Of a stretch of 64,000 nucleotides of DNA, positions 54,366-64,000 are shown piece by piece. The notes beneath the pieces were generated by a model. That model was not told where the DNA came from, did no database searches, and worked only from the letters and a program-made list of their open reading frames with translations. A program made the translations under genes and the position numbers. The stretch is taken from contig OZ038378.1 of assembly GCA_964036045.1 (NCBI GenBank), positions 23,294,935 to 23,358,934 of the forward strand, read 5' to 3'. Source of the stretch: Eutreptiella sp. 'Long Island Sound 2002'. Taxonomy: Eukaryota; Euglenozoa; Euglenophyceae; Eutreptiales; Eutreptiaceae. Within the stretch, counting starts at the first letter, position 1; every line of letters begins with the position of its first letter.

Positions 54366-54644
54366 CTGCCAAACTGGTCTACATGCAAAACTCTAATCCT
54401 TCGTCGAATCATCAAAAAACACCAAAACCACAAGATCCGCCACATGCAAATACCCCTGACCCAACTTTTCACACAAAAGTCACAATTTGCACAAAAATCC
54501 AGACCGGACAAGACCGTTGTGCTAGTAGCCAAAGGTAGAGCGCGCGCAATTATAATAATAATAATAATAGGCGCGCTATAAAGGTCATATTTTTGAAAAT
54601 TTGCGCGCACTATGGAAAAAATGCACCATTGCGCGCACGCGGGG

Positions 54645-54908
54645 ATGGCCACAAAACTCAACCGAACGTACAAAGAATTCGGTTTTACTAACCGAAGCAA
54701 CCAACTCCTCCCTCCGTAGCCTATCCAACACGGCACGCACATCGCGGTCGTGGTTAGCCAATTCCGTATCACCGGAGCAACCAATAATTATATCATCAAT
54801 ATATACATCCGCACAATCTGTAATTGAACAATGCTTCCCAAACGTTCTATTACGTGTTGTTCTCATTGTTTCATGGGACACTCCATTGCTTGAAAAGGCT
54901 GGCTCCAT
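54645..54908 (-). pseudogene. Ty3/gypsy reverse transcriptase fragment with YIDD
   Basis: Minus strand: DVYIDDIIIGCSGDTE is the catalytic motif of gypsy RT, followed by LDRLRREELVASVSKTEFF and VEFCGH, where the 15-kb element begins. Upstream palm and finger regions are degraded or missing (SSNGVSHETM may be a relic of the motif B area). The continuation is at 39,632. Confidence 0.85.
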
Positions 54909-55286
54909 TTTTAATCGTCAAATACTCTTGATCACGTCCAACAATCAAGTTCTCTTGACCACCCAAAAACAGTGTCGATCTTTTGGCGATACACAACAAA
55001 CACGAGCTTCACTGTCGTAAACAATTGAATCTCCCTCAATGTTCTATCTCAATGCTGAAGCCTAGAGGGTTCAGCAAATACTCTTGATCATCCCCTGTTA
55101 CAAAAACAGGGCAATGGTCAACACAAAAGATTTACAAATAGAAAACATCTCTTACTGTTGGCACAATCTTCAGGCGAACCTTTCCGCCACTTCATTCTGT
55201 CCTCAGACTTTAACTTCACGTCAAATCTGTGGGTCAGTTCGGTCAGGGAAAACCCCGCTAGGTAACTTGCCGTTTATCAAAAGCTG
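54909..55286. other. no feature assigned
   Basis: About 380 bases without a recognised gene; expected to hold more of the gypsy RT, but no motif was seen. Confidence 0.4.
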
Positions 55287-57020
55287 GCCAAATGACGTCC
55301 CAAGATGTGCGCGCGTCACGGTCGCGCTTGGTGCGTGACGTCACCGGTGAGTTGGCAAAATCTAAAGATATGCACGCGTGCGTCTTGACCCACGCTACTT
55401 AGAAATGCGTTCGTTACCCTATATCGAGCCGATTTACCCATCGGAGGGAAGCCATCTTACCGAGGTCTTTGCTGCCCAGAAGCTGAATTTCTGAGTTTTC
55501 TGTTTTGGTTGGAACACGGTCGCGCTTCGGCGGAGGGGTAAACGGCACACCACGCAAAAACAAAGTTGCTCATCGCGTAGAGGACGATCCACGCTACTCA
55601 AAACATGCATAGTTCGTGTCAAATGGTGTTATCTAGCCCGACCTACATGGCTAGCACGCAAATTCGTCTGAAATCTGCGTTCTGCCATAATTGGGCTCTG
55701 CTACACTATGGGGGGGTGGGTGTACCTTTGGTGTATGGGGCATTGCCCCCACTCTCACTTGGGTTCTCTGTCCTCTCCAACGGTGTCCATGGCATCCCAC
55801 CCCCTTTTTCACCCACCCCCGCGCGGCACAACCGTGGGGAACCGACGCCTGAAGCGACGCCACCAAGACGTAGAAGCGGTGAATTTCACTTTAGCCTCCC
55901 GAGCTAATTGCTCAGCTTTGTCCCAGACCTCATCTCGGTATCGGGCCATACCAGCGTTGGTGTGGTGATCCACGTAGGTGACTATTGCCTCCTCTACGCT
56001 ACGAGGCAACGTTGGTTTCCGACCGGGTGTGGCCAACCCGTTTTTCAACCTAGTCATACGTTTCTTAACCGAAGATTTGCTAACATGATGACGATTTACC
56101 TGCTCAATCGTGATTTCCCCGGTCAACACCCGTGCAACCGCACAATCTAGAGATGACATGTTGCGATCCTTGCATTGCAGAAATCGTAATGGCAGTTTCT
56201 CGAAATCTGCAACGTACTTGCGAAGCAGCAAAGAGGCAGAAGTGAGAGGAGCGGGTTGCGTGGCAGATTGCGGAACAGCCTCATTACGATCGTAAGGCTG
56301 AACATCCGTCATTGCCCTTCGCATTGCAGTTTGGCTTAGGGCCCGCCTTTGACGATCGGTCCGGGCACCTCCTGGACCTGCCTCAACGCAAGCGCGAGAT
56401 GCCGCGGCCGCCCTTGCCGCAAGTAAGTATTGACCAACACCAAGCGAAGCGGCCCGCACCGGGCGGCCACTACGATTTAACTCTTTGGTGACATCTACCC
56501 GATCCTCTTGAGGAGAAATGTCAACGTCTTCTTCTTCACCACAAACCTCTTTGGTTGTCATACCTTCGTCCTCGGACTCTGCCACCTCGTCACTATCCGA
56601 GAACAACAGTCCCTCCTAACTTGAAGACTGTTCTCGACTCAAACCAACACTGCCCTCATCTAACTCATCCAACATTGCACAAGCAAATGGGTCTTGTTTA
56701 GCCAACCTGAGACTTGTGGAATCTGTCCAATTAAAAGACAAAAAAATTTTGCTTTCATTGAGACCAGGGTGGCTGCCCCAGGGGGTTTCCTCCATGGACA
56801 CCATTGGCAAAAAACAAGAAAAGCACCAAGCTCAAGCAAGGGTTGCTACAGTGCCGACAGGCAAAAGCCGGACCAGCATCGCCGAAGGGCCTGGGACCCT
56901 CCCTCCCGAGTAGCCTGGGTCTGGATCTACCCACAGAACCACAAATTATAAGATTTAGTGCTATGTAGCACCCAAACGAAGCGCCACTGTGATGGGCGGC
57001 GATTTGAGCCGTCATTTGGC
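55287..57020. mobile_element. CENP-B/Pogo-type element, copy 1
   Basis: Inverted GCCAAATGACG at both ends (55,287 and 57,020), with related sequence running further in (GTCACGGTCGCGC / ATCACAGTGGCGC). It contains a DNA-binding-domain ORF but no catalytic domain. The same sequence, diverged, forms copy 2 immediately downstream. True ends may extend further out. Confidence 0.65.
55809..56810 (-). pseudogene. CENP-B/Tc5-type DNA-binding protein of copy 1
   Basis: Begins at an ATG at 56,810 (MPMVSMEETP), passes an in-frame TAG near 56,615 where the copy 2 sequence has Ser, and continues 265 codons to 55,809. An acidic N-terminal region is followed by RSGRPVRAASLG, a helix-turn-helix with IEQVNRHHVSKSSVKKRM, then TPGRKPTLPRSVEEAI and ASTSWWRRFRRRFP, typical of the CENP-B/Pogo DNA-binding domain that recognises transposon ends. 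The DDE nuclease domain is absent; the frame stops shortly after the HTH. Either a decayed transposase or a DNA-binding-only derivative. Confidence 0.7.
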
Positions 57021-57097
57021 AAAATTGCATTTTTGCGCAATCGCTGAGGGCGCTCTGTTCCGGCCAGATAGGGTGATTTGCCGATAAGCCTGCTGTT

Positions 57098-58640
57098 GCC
57101 AAATGACGTGTCCAAAACTGCGCGGGTCACGGTCAAGCTTAGTGAGTGATGTCACCGATGAGTTGGCAAAATCTAAACATATGTACGCGTAGGGCTTGAC
57201 CCAGGCTACTCAGAAATGCATTCGTTGCTTGGTTTTGACACGATTTACCCCATGGAGGGAGAGGGTTTTGCTCAAGAGTTCACTGCCCAGCTGCAGTTTT
57301 TTGCTGATTTCTGTTGAGTACCGGTCACGGTCGCGCTTCGGGAGAGGGTTCATTGGCTCACCACGCAAAAACCAAGTTGGTCATCTTGTAGAGGACGATC
57401 CACCCTACTCATATACACCAATTTTTCATGAAATGGACATATCTACCCCAAACTATGAGGCGCGCACGTAGATATAGCTGAAATCTGCATGCTGCCACAA
57501 ATGGGGTCTGCTACACTAAAGGAGGGAGGGTATACCTTCGGCGCATGGGGGCATTGCTCATGCTCTCACTAGGCCTTTTTGTCATCCCAACGGTGTCCAT
57601 GGTGCCCCCAACCCCCTTTTTTTGGTCCCCCGCCCCCCTACCCACCCCTTTGTGACCCCCATCCCCCTCCCCAATCTATCGGTTGCGGAACGGCCTAAGC
57701 ACCCCGGGCCGCAAACCATCCTTGCCGAATAGTATTGAGAAAGCGTTGTTTGAGTATGTAGATGAGCACGTGAACGCCGGTATGGCTAGATATAGGGGTG
57801 AGGTGTGGGAGCATGCTCAGACACTGGCGAGACGGGCCAAAGTGCCTTTCACGGCTTCTTGGTCATGGTGGAGCAGGTTGGGTGGCATGCATGATTCGGC
57901 CTGTGATCGGCGCATTGCCGTTTGACTCACCGTCCTCTTTTGACTCTTGGTCCGCAAACCCCTTGGTCCGGCCTCAACACAAGCCTGGGAAGAGGCAGCC
58001 TTCTTGGCTGCCACCAAGTATTGAGCCACCCCAAGTGAGGCAGCCCGCACCGGTCGACCACTACGATTTACGGATGCATCTTCCAGATTTTTGAGAGGAG
58101 AATGGTCATGATGACTCGTCCCCTCATCAGAATCTGGTTGTGAGCAAGGAACAAAGTCTAGAATCGTGTCTAGATTTGCGTTCTTTTGTTTGTCGGTTTC
58201 TTCTTCGTTATCCGACTCTTCAACGTCACTGGCAGAAAACAGCAGTCCCTCTGAACTGCTCGACTGCTCCCTGCTCAAACCCACACTACTCTCTATTTCA
58301 TCGAGTAGAGCAGCCGCAAAAGGATCCTTTTGAGCCAACCGGAGACTTGTGGAATCTGTCCACTTGAAGGACAAAGAAAACTGTCCTTCATCAAGACCAG
58401 GGTGGCTATTTTCCATGGACACCGTTGAGAAAAACAAGAAAACCGTAGTGAAAAGCAGGAGGTACCGTCAGTGCCGAAGAAAAAAAAAGGGCCGACCCAG
58501 AAAAAACCCTCTGGATCCGTCCCTCCTACCTAGCCTGGGTCCGTGGCTACCCGTAGAACCACAATTTATGAGATTTGGTGCTATGTAGCGGGCAAACGAG
58601 CCGTGACTCTGACCCGCAGCGAATATGCTCGCCATTTGGC
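57098..58640. mobile_element. CENP-B/Pogo-type element, copy 2, internally inverted
   Basis: Ends GCCAAATGACG (57,098) and GCCATTTGGC (58,640). The left flank, 57,110-57,420, parallels 55,300-55,610 of copy 1, and the right portion parallels 56,700-57,000. Inside, the DNA-binding half is reversed relative to copy 1. Confidence 0.65.
57672..58437. pseudogene. rearranged DNA-binding protein of copy 2
   Basis: The N-terminal half is on the minus strand (58,437 to about 57,895; SFKWTDSTSLRLAQKDPFAA, SREQSSSSEGLLFS, RSGRPVRAASLG). The following CENP-B-like segment (TPGRKPSLPNSIEKAL, ASWSWWSRLGG) is on the plus strand at 57,672-57,895. About 130 residues between them in copy 1 are missing. The inversion and deletion make this copy non-functional as a transposase. 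Confidence 0.7.
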
Positions 58641-58679
58641 AAGTCCCGCATTTAGCGCACTTCCTGAGAGCGCTCTGTT

Positions 58680-59030
58680 CCCAGCGGCAGATCTGGCGAT
58701 TTTTAGCACCAATTCTGGATTTTTTTACATCAATCGAGAGCCTGGCTCTCAATCTGTAGATCCATCCAGAAAAATCCAGCAGATCCCCAAAAAATATTGA
58801 GAAATCGACGCGACTGTGACCCACGGGCGGAAAATGCTCGGAGTTCGGCAAATCACCCTATCTGGCGATTTTTAGCACCGAATCGGGATCTGATGCTATG
58901 GACCAGTAGCCTGGGTCCCATTCTGTAGACCCATCCAGAAATTTCCAGGAAATCCGAAAAATTTTTAGAGAATTTCGGCCGACTGTGAAGGACGGGCCAA
59001 AATCGGCGCGCATTTGGCGACTTACCCTAA
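58680..59030. repeat. two ~170-bp tandem units
   Basis: TCTGGCGATTTTTAGCACC, then TGTAGA(T/C)CCATCCAGAAA and a C/GGACTGTGA segment, occurs at about 58,688-58,815 and again at 58,859-59,000. Confidence 0.65.
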
Positions 59031-59382
59031 CTTGGACTGAACCGCGACGCGCAGAGTTTTGAGATTTTCTCGAAATTTTTGGCAGATGAAAGGTTGAGAC
59101 GCTGGGAATGTCTTTTTCAGGTGTCTGTTTACCAGGTGAGCTATCTGTAATGTCATCGAGTCGTCGATTTCGCAGTGTAATTTGGTCAAACTTTCAGACA
59201 CTTAGAGGACCACTTTTTACCCCAACCCCACTAACTTGGACTGAGTTGTATGTAGACGCATTTGAATAACTTTGTGCCTCTGTTTGCGTTCGAAGTGGTG
59301 TTTTTTGCATTGGACAGCTTGCAGCTGTCTAGTCATGTCGAAAACGTGGTTTGAGTTGTCTTTTGGTTGGTCCTGTGTTGTA

Positions 59383-62300
59383 CTTGTTCAAATCCCCCCC
59401 GCAGGGGGCTGGCTTCTGTGGGGGTCGGGGTGTTGGGGGCCCCTGACCCCGCGCCAGAAGCAGTGACCAACTACCACGTTACGCGACCCCCCCCCCTGGA
59501 AGACAGCCCTTCTCAAAACCCTGCAATAAAGCCCCTTAAAATGATCGCAATGGAATTCTAAGAACGCGACTTGTCTTCTTTTTGGCCGACGATAGTCGTT
59601 TTGGTGAATTAGGACCGTTTTAAGCAGCTTTTCGGGCAGTCTCCGAAAATTTGGGGCTAAATTCCGTATTGGCTCTTCCTTGCGAAGTTACATCATGTTG
59701 TAGCCCCTTAAAATGACCAGCTCGGGCCAAAACGTCAGAAAAGCAACCTAATTGGCCAAATCAGGTGCCTTTTTGATGATTTACAGTGAATTTTGTGCGT
59801 TTTTAGGCAGTTTTTTGCCATTTTTTTCGCCATATTTGGTATGTATACTTGCTGCCCATCTGGCAAACCTTTTCTGCCAACGGGGCAACCATATTGTGCA
59901 AGAGGCAAGAGGCAGCACCCGCTAGGCTTCGTTTTTGTGGGGCTTGGCCCACAAAAACGGAGCCTAGCGGCCGGCGCTGGCGCCGTTGCTCCCATGTTTT
60001 CATGGTTTTCTCCTTCTCCGCCTTTGAATGGTCTTTTTGCCTTTGTGCTCCTGGTCCTCCCCGTTCTCATCTGAGCATCCGTGCGACCCCACCTCGTGCA
60101 TCTTTCCCCCGCTTGTTCAAATCCCCCCCGCAGGGGGCTGGCTTCTGTGGGGGTCGGGGTGTTGGGGGCCCCTGACCCCGCGCCAGAAGCAGTGACCAAC
60201 TACTACGTTACGCGACCCCCCCCTCCTGGAAGACAGCCCTTCTCAAAACCCCGCAATGCAGCCCCTTAAAATGATCGCAATCGAATTCTAAGAACGCGAC
60301 TTCTGATCTCTTCGGCCGACGATGGTCGTTTTGGTGAATTAGGACTGTTTTAAGCAGTTTTTCGGGCAGTCTCCGAAAATTTGGGGCTGAATTCCGTATT
60401 GGCTTTTGCTTGCGAAGTTACATCATGTTGTAGCCCCTTAAAATGACCGGCTCGGGCCAAAACGTCAGAAAAGCAACCTAATTGGCCAAATCAGGTGCCT
60501 TTTTGATGATTTACCGTCAATTTTGTGCGTTTTTTGGCAGTTTTCTGCCATTTTTTTCGCCATATTTGGCATGTATACTTGCTGCCCATCTAGCAAGCCT
60601 TTTTTGCCAATGGTGCAACCATATTGTGCAAGAGGCACGAAGCAGCACCCGCTAGGCTTCGTTTTTGTGGGGCTTGGCCCACAAAAACGGAGCCTAGCGG
60701 CCGGCGCTGGCGCCGTTGCTCCCGTGTTTTCATGGTTTTCTCCTTCTCCGCCTTTGAATGGTCTTTTTGCCTTTGTGCTCCTTGTCCTCCCCGTTCTCAT
60801 CTGAGCACCCGTGCGACCCCACCTCGTGCAATTTCCCCCCGCTTGTTCAAATCCCCCCCGCAGGGGGCTGGCTTCTGTGGGGGTCGGGGTGTTGGGGGCC
60901 CCTGACCCCGCGCCAGAAGCAGTGACCAACTACCACGTTACGCGACCCCCCCCCCCTGGAAGACAGCCCTTCTCAAAACCCTGCAATGCAGCCCCTTAAA
61001 ATGATCGCAATGGAATTCTAAGAATGCGACTTGTCTTCTTTTTGGCCGATGATGGTCGTTTTGGTGAATTAGGACCGTTTTAAGCAGCTTTTCGGGCAGT
61101 CTCCGAAAATTTGGGGCTAAATTCCGTATTGGCTCTTCCTTGCGAAGTTACATCATGTTGTAGCCCCTTAAAATGACCAGCTCGGGCCAAAACGTCAGAA
61201 AAGCAACCTAATTGGCCAAATCGGGTGCCTTTTTGATGATTTACAGTGAATTTTGTGCGTTTTTAGGCAGTTTTTTGCCATTTTTTTCGCCATATTTGGT
61301 ATGTATACTTGCTGCCCATCTGGCAAACCTTTTCTGCCAACGGGGCAACCATATTGTGCAAGAGGCAAGAGGCAGCACCCGCTAGGCTTCGTTTTTGTGG
61401 GGCTTGGCCCACAAAAACGGAGCCTAGCGGCCGGCGCTGGCGCCGTTGCTCCCATGTTTTCATGGTTTTCTCCTTCTCCGCCTTTGAATGGTCTTTTTGC
61501 CTTTGTGCTCCTGGTCCTCCCCGTTCTCATCTGAGCATCCGTGCGACCCCACCTCGTGCATCTTTCCCCCGCTTGTTCAAATCCCCCCCGCAGGGGGCTG
61601 GCTTCTGTGGGGGTCGGGGTGTTGGGGGCCCCTGACCCCGCGCCAGAAGCAGTGACCAACTACTACGTTACGCGACCCCCCCCCCCTGGAAGACAGCCCT
61701 TCTCAAAACCCTGCAATGCAGCCCCTTAAAATGATCGCAATGGAATTCTAAGAACGCCACTTTTCTTCTTTTTGGCCGATGATGGTGGTTTTGGTGAATT
61801 AGGACCGTTTTAAGCAGTTTTTCGGGCAGTCTCCGAAAATTTGGGGCTGAATTTGGTTTTGGCTTCTGCTTGCGAAGTTGCACCATGTTGTAGCCCCTTA
61901 AAATAACCGGCTTGGGGCAAAATCTTCAAAAATCAACCTCATTGGCCAAAAATGGTGCCATTCGGATGATTTACGGCCAACTTTGTGCATTTTTTGGCAG
62001 TTTTTTGCCATAGTTTTGCCATATTTGGCATGTATACTTGCTGCCCATCCGACAAGGCTTTTTGACCCATGGGGCAACCCTAGTGGGCAACAAGCATTAG
62101 GCAGAATCCGCTAGGCTCTGTTTTTGTGGGGCTTGGCCCACAAAAACGGAGCCTAGCGGCCGGCGCTTGCGCCGTTGAACCCGTTTTTTTCGAGTTTTTC
62201 TTCTTCTCCGCTTCTGCATGGTTCTTTTTGCCTTTGTGTTCTTTGTCTTCCGTTGTCATGCAGACCGTTGCCGTGCGACCCCGCCTCGTGCAACTTTCCC

Positions 62301-62385
62301 CAGCTTGTTCAAATCCCCCCCCATGGGGGGCTTTTAATTGGGGGGCCGGGGAATGGGGCCCCGCCCCCCTCTAAAAGCAGTCCTT
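59383..62385. repeat. 730-bp tandem array (about four units)
   Basis: Units begin CTTGTTCAAATCCCCCCCGC at 59,383, 60,113, 60,843 and 61,573, with a partial fifth from 62,303. Units 1 and 3 are nearly identical; unit 4 is the most diverged. Open frames in the units are not conserved in unit 4, so a protein is unlikely. Each unit has two hairpins (see next entry). Confidence 0.95.
59919..59970. ncRNA. conserved hairpin in the 730-bp unit, possible structured RNA
   Basis: A 23-bp stem (59,919-59,941 with 59,948-59,970) and a 6-base loop GCTTGG. Equivalents at 60,649-60,700, 61,379-61,430 and 62,108-62,159. In the first three units one pair is a T-G wobble; in unit 4 that pair is C-G and the next position is T-G instead, so pairing is kept. 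A second hairpin, GCTTCTG...CAGAAGC around a GGGGTC/GACCCC stem, lies at about 60,138-60,189 and equivalents. Transcription is not shown; a DNA cruciform or transposon palindrome is an alternative. Confidence 0.45.
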
Positions 62386-63624
62386 ATGCCATTATATACG
62401 ACTCGCGCGCTGAAACGAAACATACCTCAAAAGTGTACGATGCAGCCCCTCTAAATGACCGCCTCGGAGAGCTGATTCGCGCAGTCATATTTGTTTTGAT
62501 CAATCATGGCTGTTTTGCAAAGTTAGGACCTTTACAAGGTTTTAACTTCTTTAGCAGCATCCACAAATTCCATATAAGCTAGGGATCTGATTTAAAGGTG
62601 CACTAGCAAAGTTGTGGTGCCGAACAACACTATATATAAGCCACAGGCCCCAAATCTCAAGAAATCCATTTGCCATATTATTTATTTGCTTTGCACGCGT
62701 GCATTTCGCAGTCGCCGGCATTTGCAATCTTTCATTTTGACTGTCCCGAGTGAAATCGGGCTACAGTGCACGAAATTTCGATCTAAGACCAGATGTATAA
62801 ATGATTCTAAAAGATGCGTTTTCCTGTACACTAGAAAAGCCGCCGTCATTTTGTTTTAGCACTGCTTTCCGATTGGACGGTTTTCAGCGCATGCGGCCGC
62901 CTTTCTAAGCTCAAAAATGAAAAGAGTACCCCCAAATTAACCAGAATTGCCCTTAATTTCGTCAAAATTCGATACAATAGGCCCGAGTTATGAATATGTC
63001 AATTTTATGCTATTTGCACTCTGTGTCGCTAATCTTGCCAAATGCACCCTCCATGTCGTTGCGCTGCTAGCTTAAACACAAGGCAAAGGAGTGTTTTTGC
63101 CTTTGATTGTCACCAACCGGCTCCATTTCCGACATAGAAAGGTGACCCGAAAATGGCTAAAAGCGTAATAAGGCTTTTCTTTTGATGGTGCCTAGCACCA
63201 GCAAAGGAAAAGCCGCACCAAGCACGAAAGACGAACGATTCATTTAATCCTACTTTTCCACAGTCTCCACAACATCCCATGTATCATTGCTTCATTGAAA
63301 TTTCCCCAACATGCTCATCGTTCTTTGTTATGAATACCTGAACATGCACGTGCATATTGTGCAATCTGACTTCCACATCTGACACCTACCCTTTAGAGGC
63401 GATCGCAGCCCGCACACTGCCCTTCCCCATCTCGTGGAGCCCCCCTCTGCTTGTTGGGGGTTTGTTTCCTTAAAGTGAAACTTTGGTCATTGGTCATGTA
63501 CTCTGAGCATGCCATGTCCTTGATACATGATGGGTTGGATCTCGACATGTCCAATGTTTCGAGTTTAGAAGTTCGTTTTCGGGTGTTTGGCCACAGGGTG
63601 ACGTACGTTTTATGGGTTTAACTC
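62386..63624. other. no gene recognised
   Basis: AT-richer sequence with short frames only and no domain, splice pair or repeat I could support. Confidence 0.4.
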
Positions 63625-63778
63625 GTGGTTAGGGTCCCTTTCCATAGGTCACAAGTTCGTTGTTCGGCCGTTGGGGTGTTTGGACCAATTCTGCACATGT
63701 TGGTTGAGAAGGGGATGTGCAATTGTGAAGATTATTTGCTTTTGCCACCAAAATGTGGCTTGCATCTGCCTGCACAAG
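63625..63778 (+). CDS. possible exon with strong donor
   Basis: An open segment (SQVRCSAVGVFGPILHMLVE, CNCEDYLLLPPKCGLHLP) ends at CACAAG|GTAAGT (63,779), a near-consensus 5' splice site. The upstream limit is undefined. No family recognised. Confidence 0.3.
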
Positions 63779-64000
63779 GTAAGTCATGGTCATTCAACAC
63801 GTTTCTAAGTGCTTTTGACGTTTACAACACAAGGCTGGCTTGGGGATGTGTTGTAATTATAGCATTTGTTGGTTGCCTATCATCAAGGGTGGCAAATTGG
63901 TGTGGTACAATGTTGTAGTGACCAACTTTTGCTCCAACTTTTGTTGCAAAACCACTAGAAGCAAAGAGAATACACATTATTTGTTGACATACGTTGTGGG

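Larger units (their letters stand above)
39633..54644. mobile_element. 15.0-kb DNA transposon (insertion 2)
   Basis: Inverted ends CCCTGCGTGCGCGC (39,633) and CCCCGCGTGCGCGC (reverse strand from 54,644), flanked on both sides by AT. The gypsy RT frame is restored exactly if the element and one AT are removed. Subterminal sequence on both sides has GCGCACTA and CTATAGCGCGC motifs. It carries a multi-exon plus-strand gene, interrupted by element a. A 2-bp AT duplication occurs in some IS5/Harbinger-related groups such as ISL2EU, but no superfamily can be assigned here. Confidence 0.8.
26694..54908 (-). mobile_element. Ty3/gypsy (chromovirus-like) element split by two large insertions
   Basis: Three minus-strand pol pieces lie in the correct order: RT with YIDD (54,645-54,908), RT thumb plus RNase H (38,426-39,632) and integrase (26,694-27,230). 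Reading across 54,645 to 39,630 after allowing for one AT duplicate is in frame (GH then V-L-E). Reading across 38,426 to 27,230 is also in frame. The gaps are the 15.0-kb and 11.2-kb insertions. Gag, protease, LTRs and the integrase tail were not located. Confidence 0.75.

Noticed and set aside
59735-61659. Repeated 154-codon protein in the 730-bp units
   Set aside because: It is open on both strands, is lost in the most diverged unit, and includes both arms of the hairpin; sequence identity between units explains it.

Overview
Eukaryotic nuclear DNA. Spliceosomal GT-AG introns, Pol III box-like sequences, long GT/CA microsatellites and poly-G/poly-C tracts are present, and nothing resembles a bacterial operon. 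The sequence is dominated by mobile elements; few ordinary host genes are visible. The mix (chromovirus-like Ty3/gypsy, piggyBac, an unusual LINE-like element with a separate RNase H ORF, and DNA transposons carrying 2-oxoglutarate/Fe(II) dioxygenase-like genes) fits a TE-rich protist or microalga. I cannot name the species.

Layout. 1-15 kb: mostly non-coding, with microsatellites, a minisatellite (6.3-6.75 kb), scattered repeats and a series of minus-strand exon-like segments, one with a chromodomain-like motif. 15.3-24.1 kb: a minus-strand LINE-like element with a coiled-coil ORF, an intermediate ORF, a 1190-codon reverse transcriptase ORF and an RNase H ORF. 24.1-26.7 kb: no gene recognised. 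26.7-54.9 kb: one broken minus-strand Ty3/gypsy pol gene whose pieces (RT, RT-RNase H, integrase) are separated by two large insertions. Insertion 1 (27,231-38,425) holds a multi-exon gene with motif-sharing introns, a piggyBac transposase gene and a 4.3-kb inverted-repeat element full of TTCGTACGAA palindromes. Insertion 2 (39,633-54,644) is a 15-kb element with GCGTGCGCGC-type termini and an AT target duplication. It carries its own multi-exon gene, which is split by a 9.1-kb transposon (element a, 41,611-50,760), which is in turn split by a 4.5-kb relative (element b, 45,768-50,290). 55.2-58.7 kb: two copies of a CENP-B/Pogo-type DNA-binding-domain element, the second with an internal inversion. 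59.38-62.39 kb: about four tandem 730-bp units, each with a strongly conserved hairpin. 62.4-64 kb: nothing clear apart from one possible exon.

How the parts relate. Elements a and b each encode a transposase-like protein (shared TGDGK...KCW-C motif) and a dioxygenase-like protein (HRD plus distal H...R). Both have arrays of short palindromes at their ends and between their genes. This resembles the known association of TET/JBP dioxygenases with transposons, but I have not shown that these proteins belong to that family. The 15-kb element and the 27.8-33.5 kb gene region both have introns filled with a gene-specific CGCG-containing motif; in the 15-kb element the motif matches the element's own termini. 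Many coding copies carry frameshifts in G/C homopolymers and a few in-frame stops, so most are probably decaying, or the assembly has homopolymer errors.
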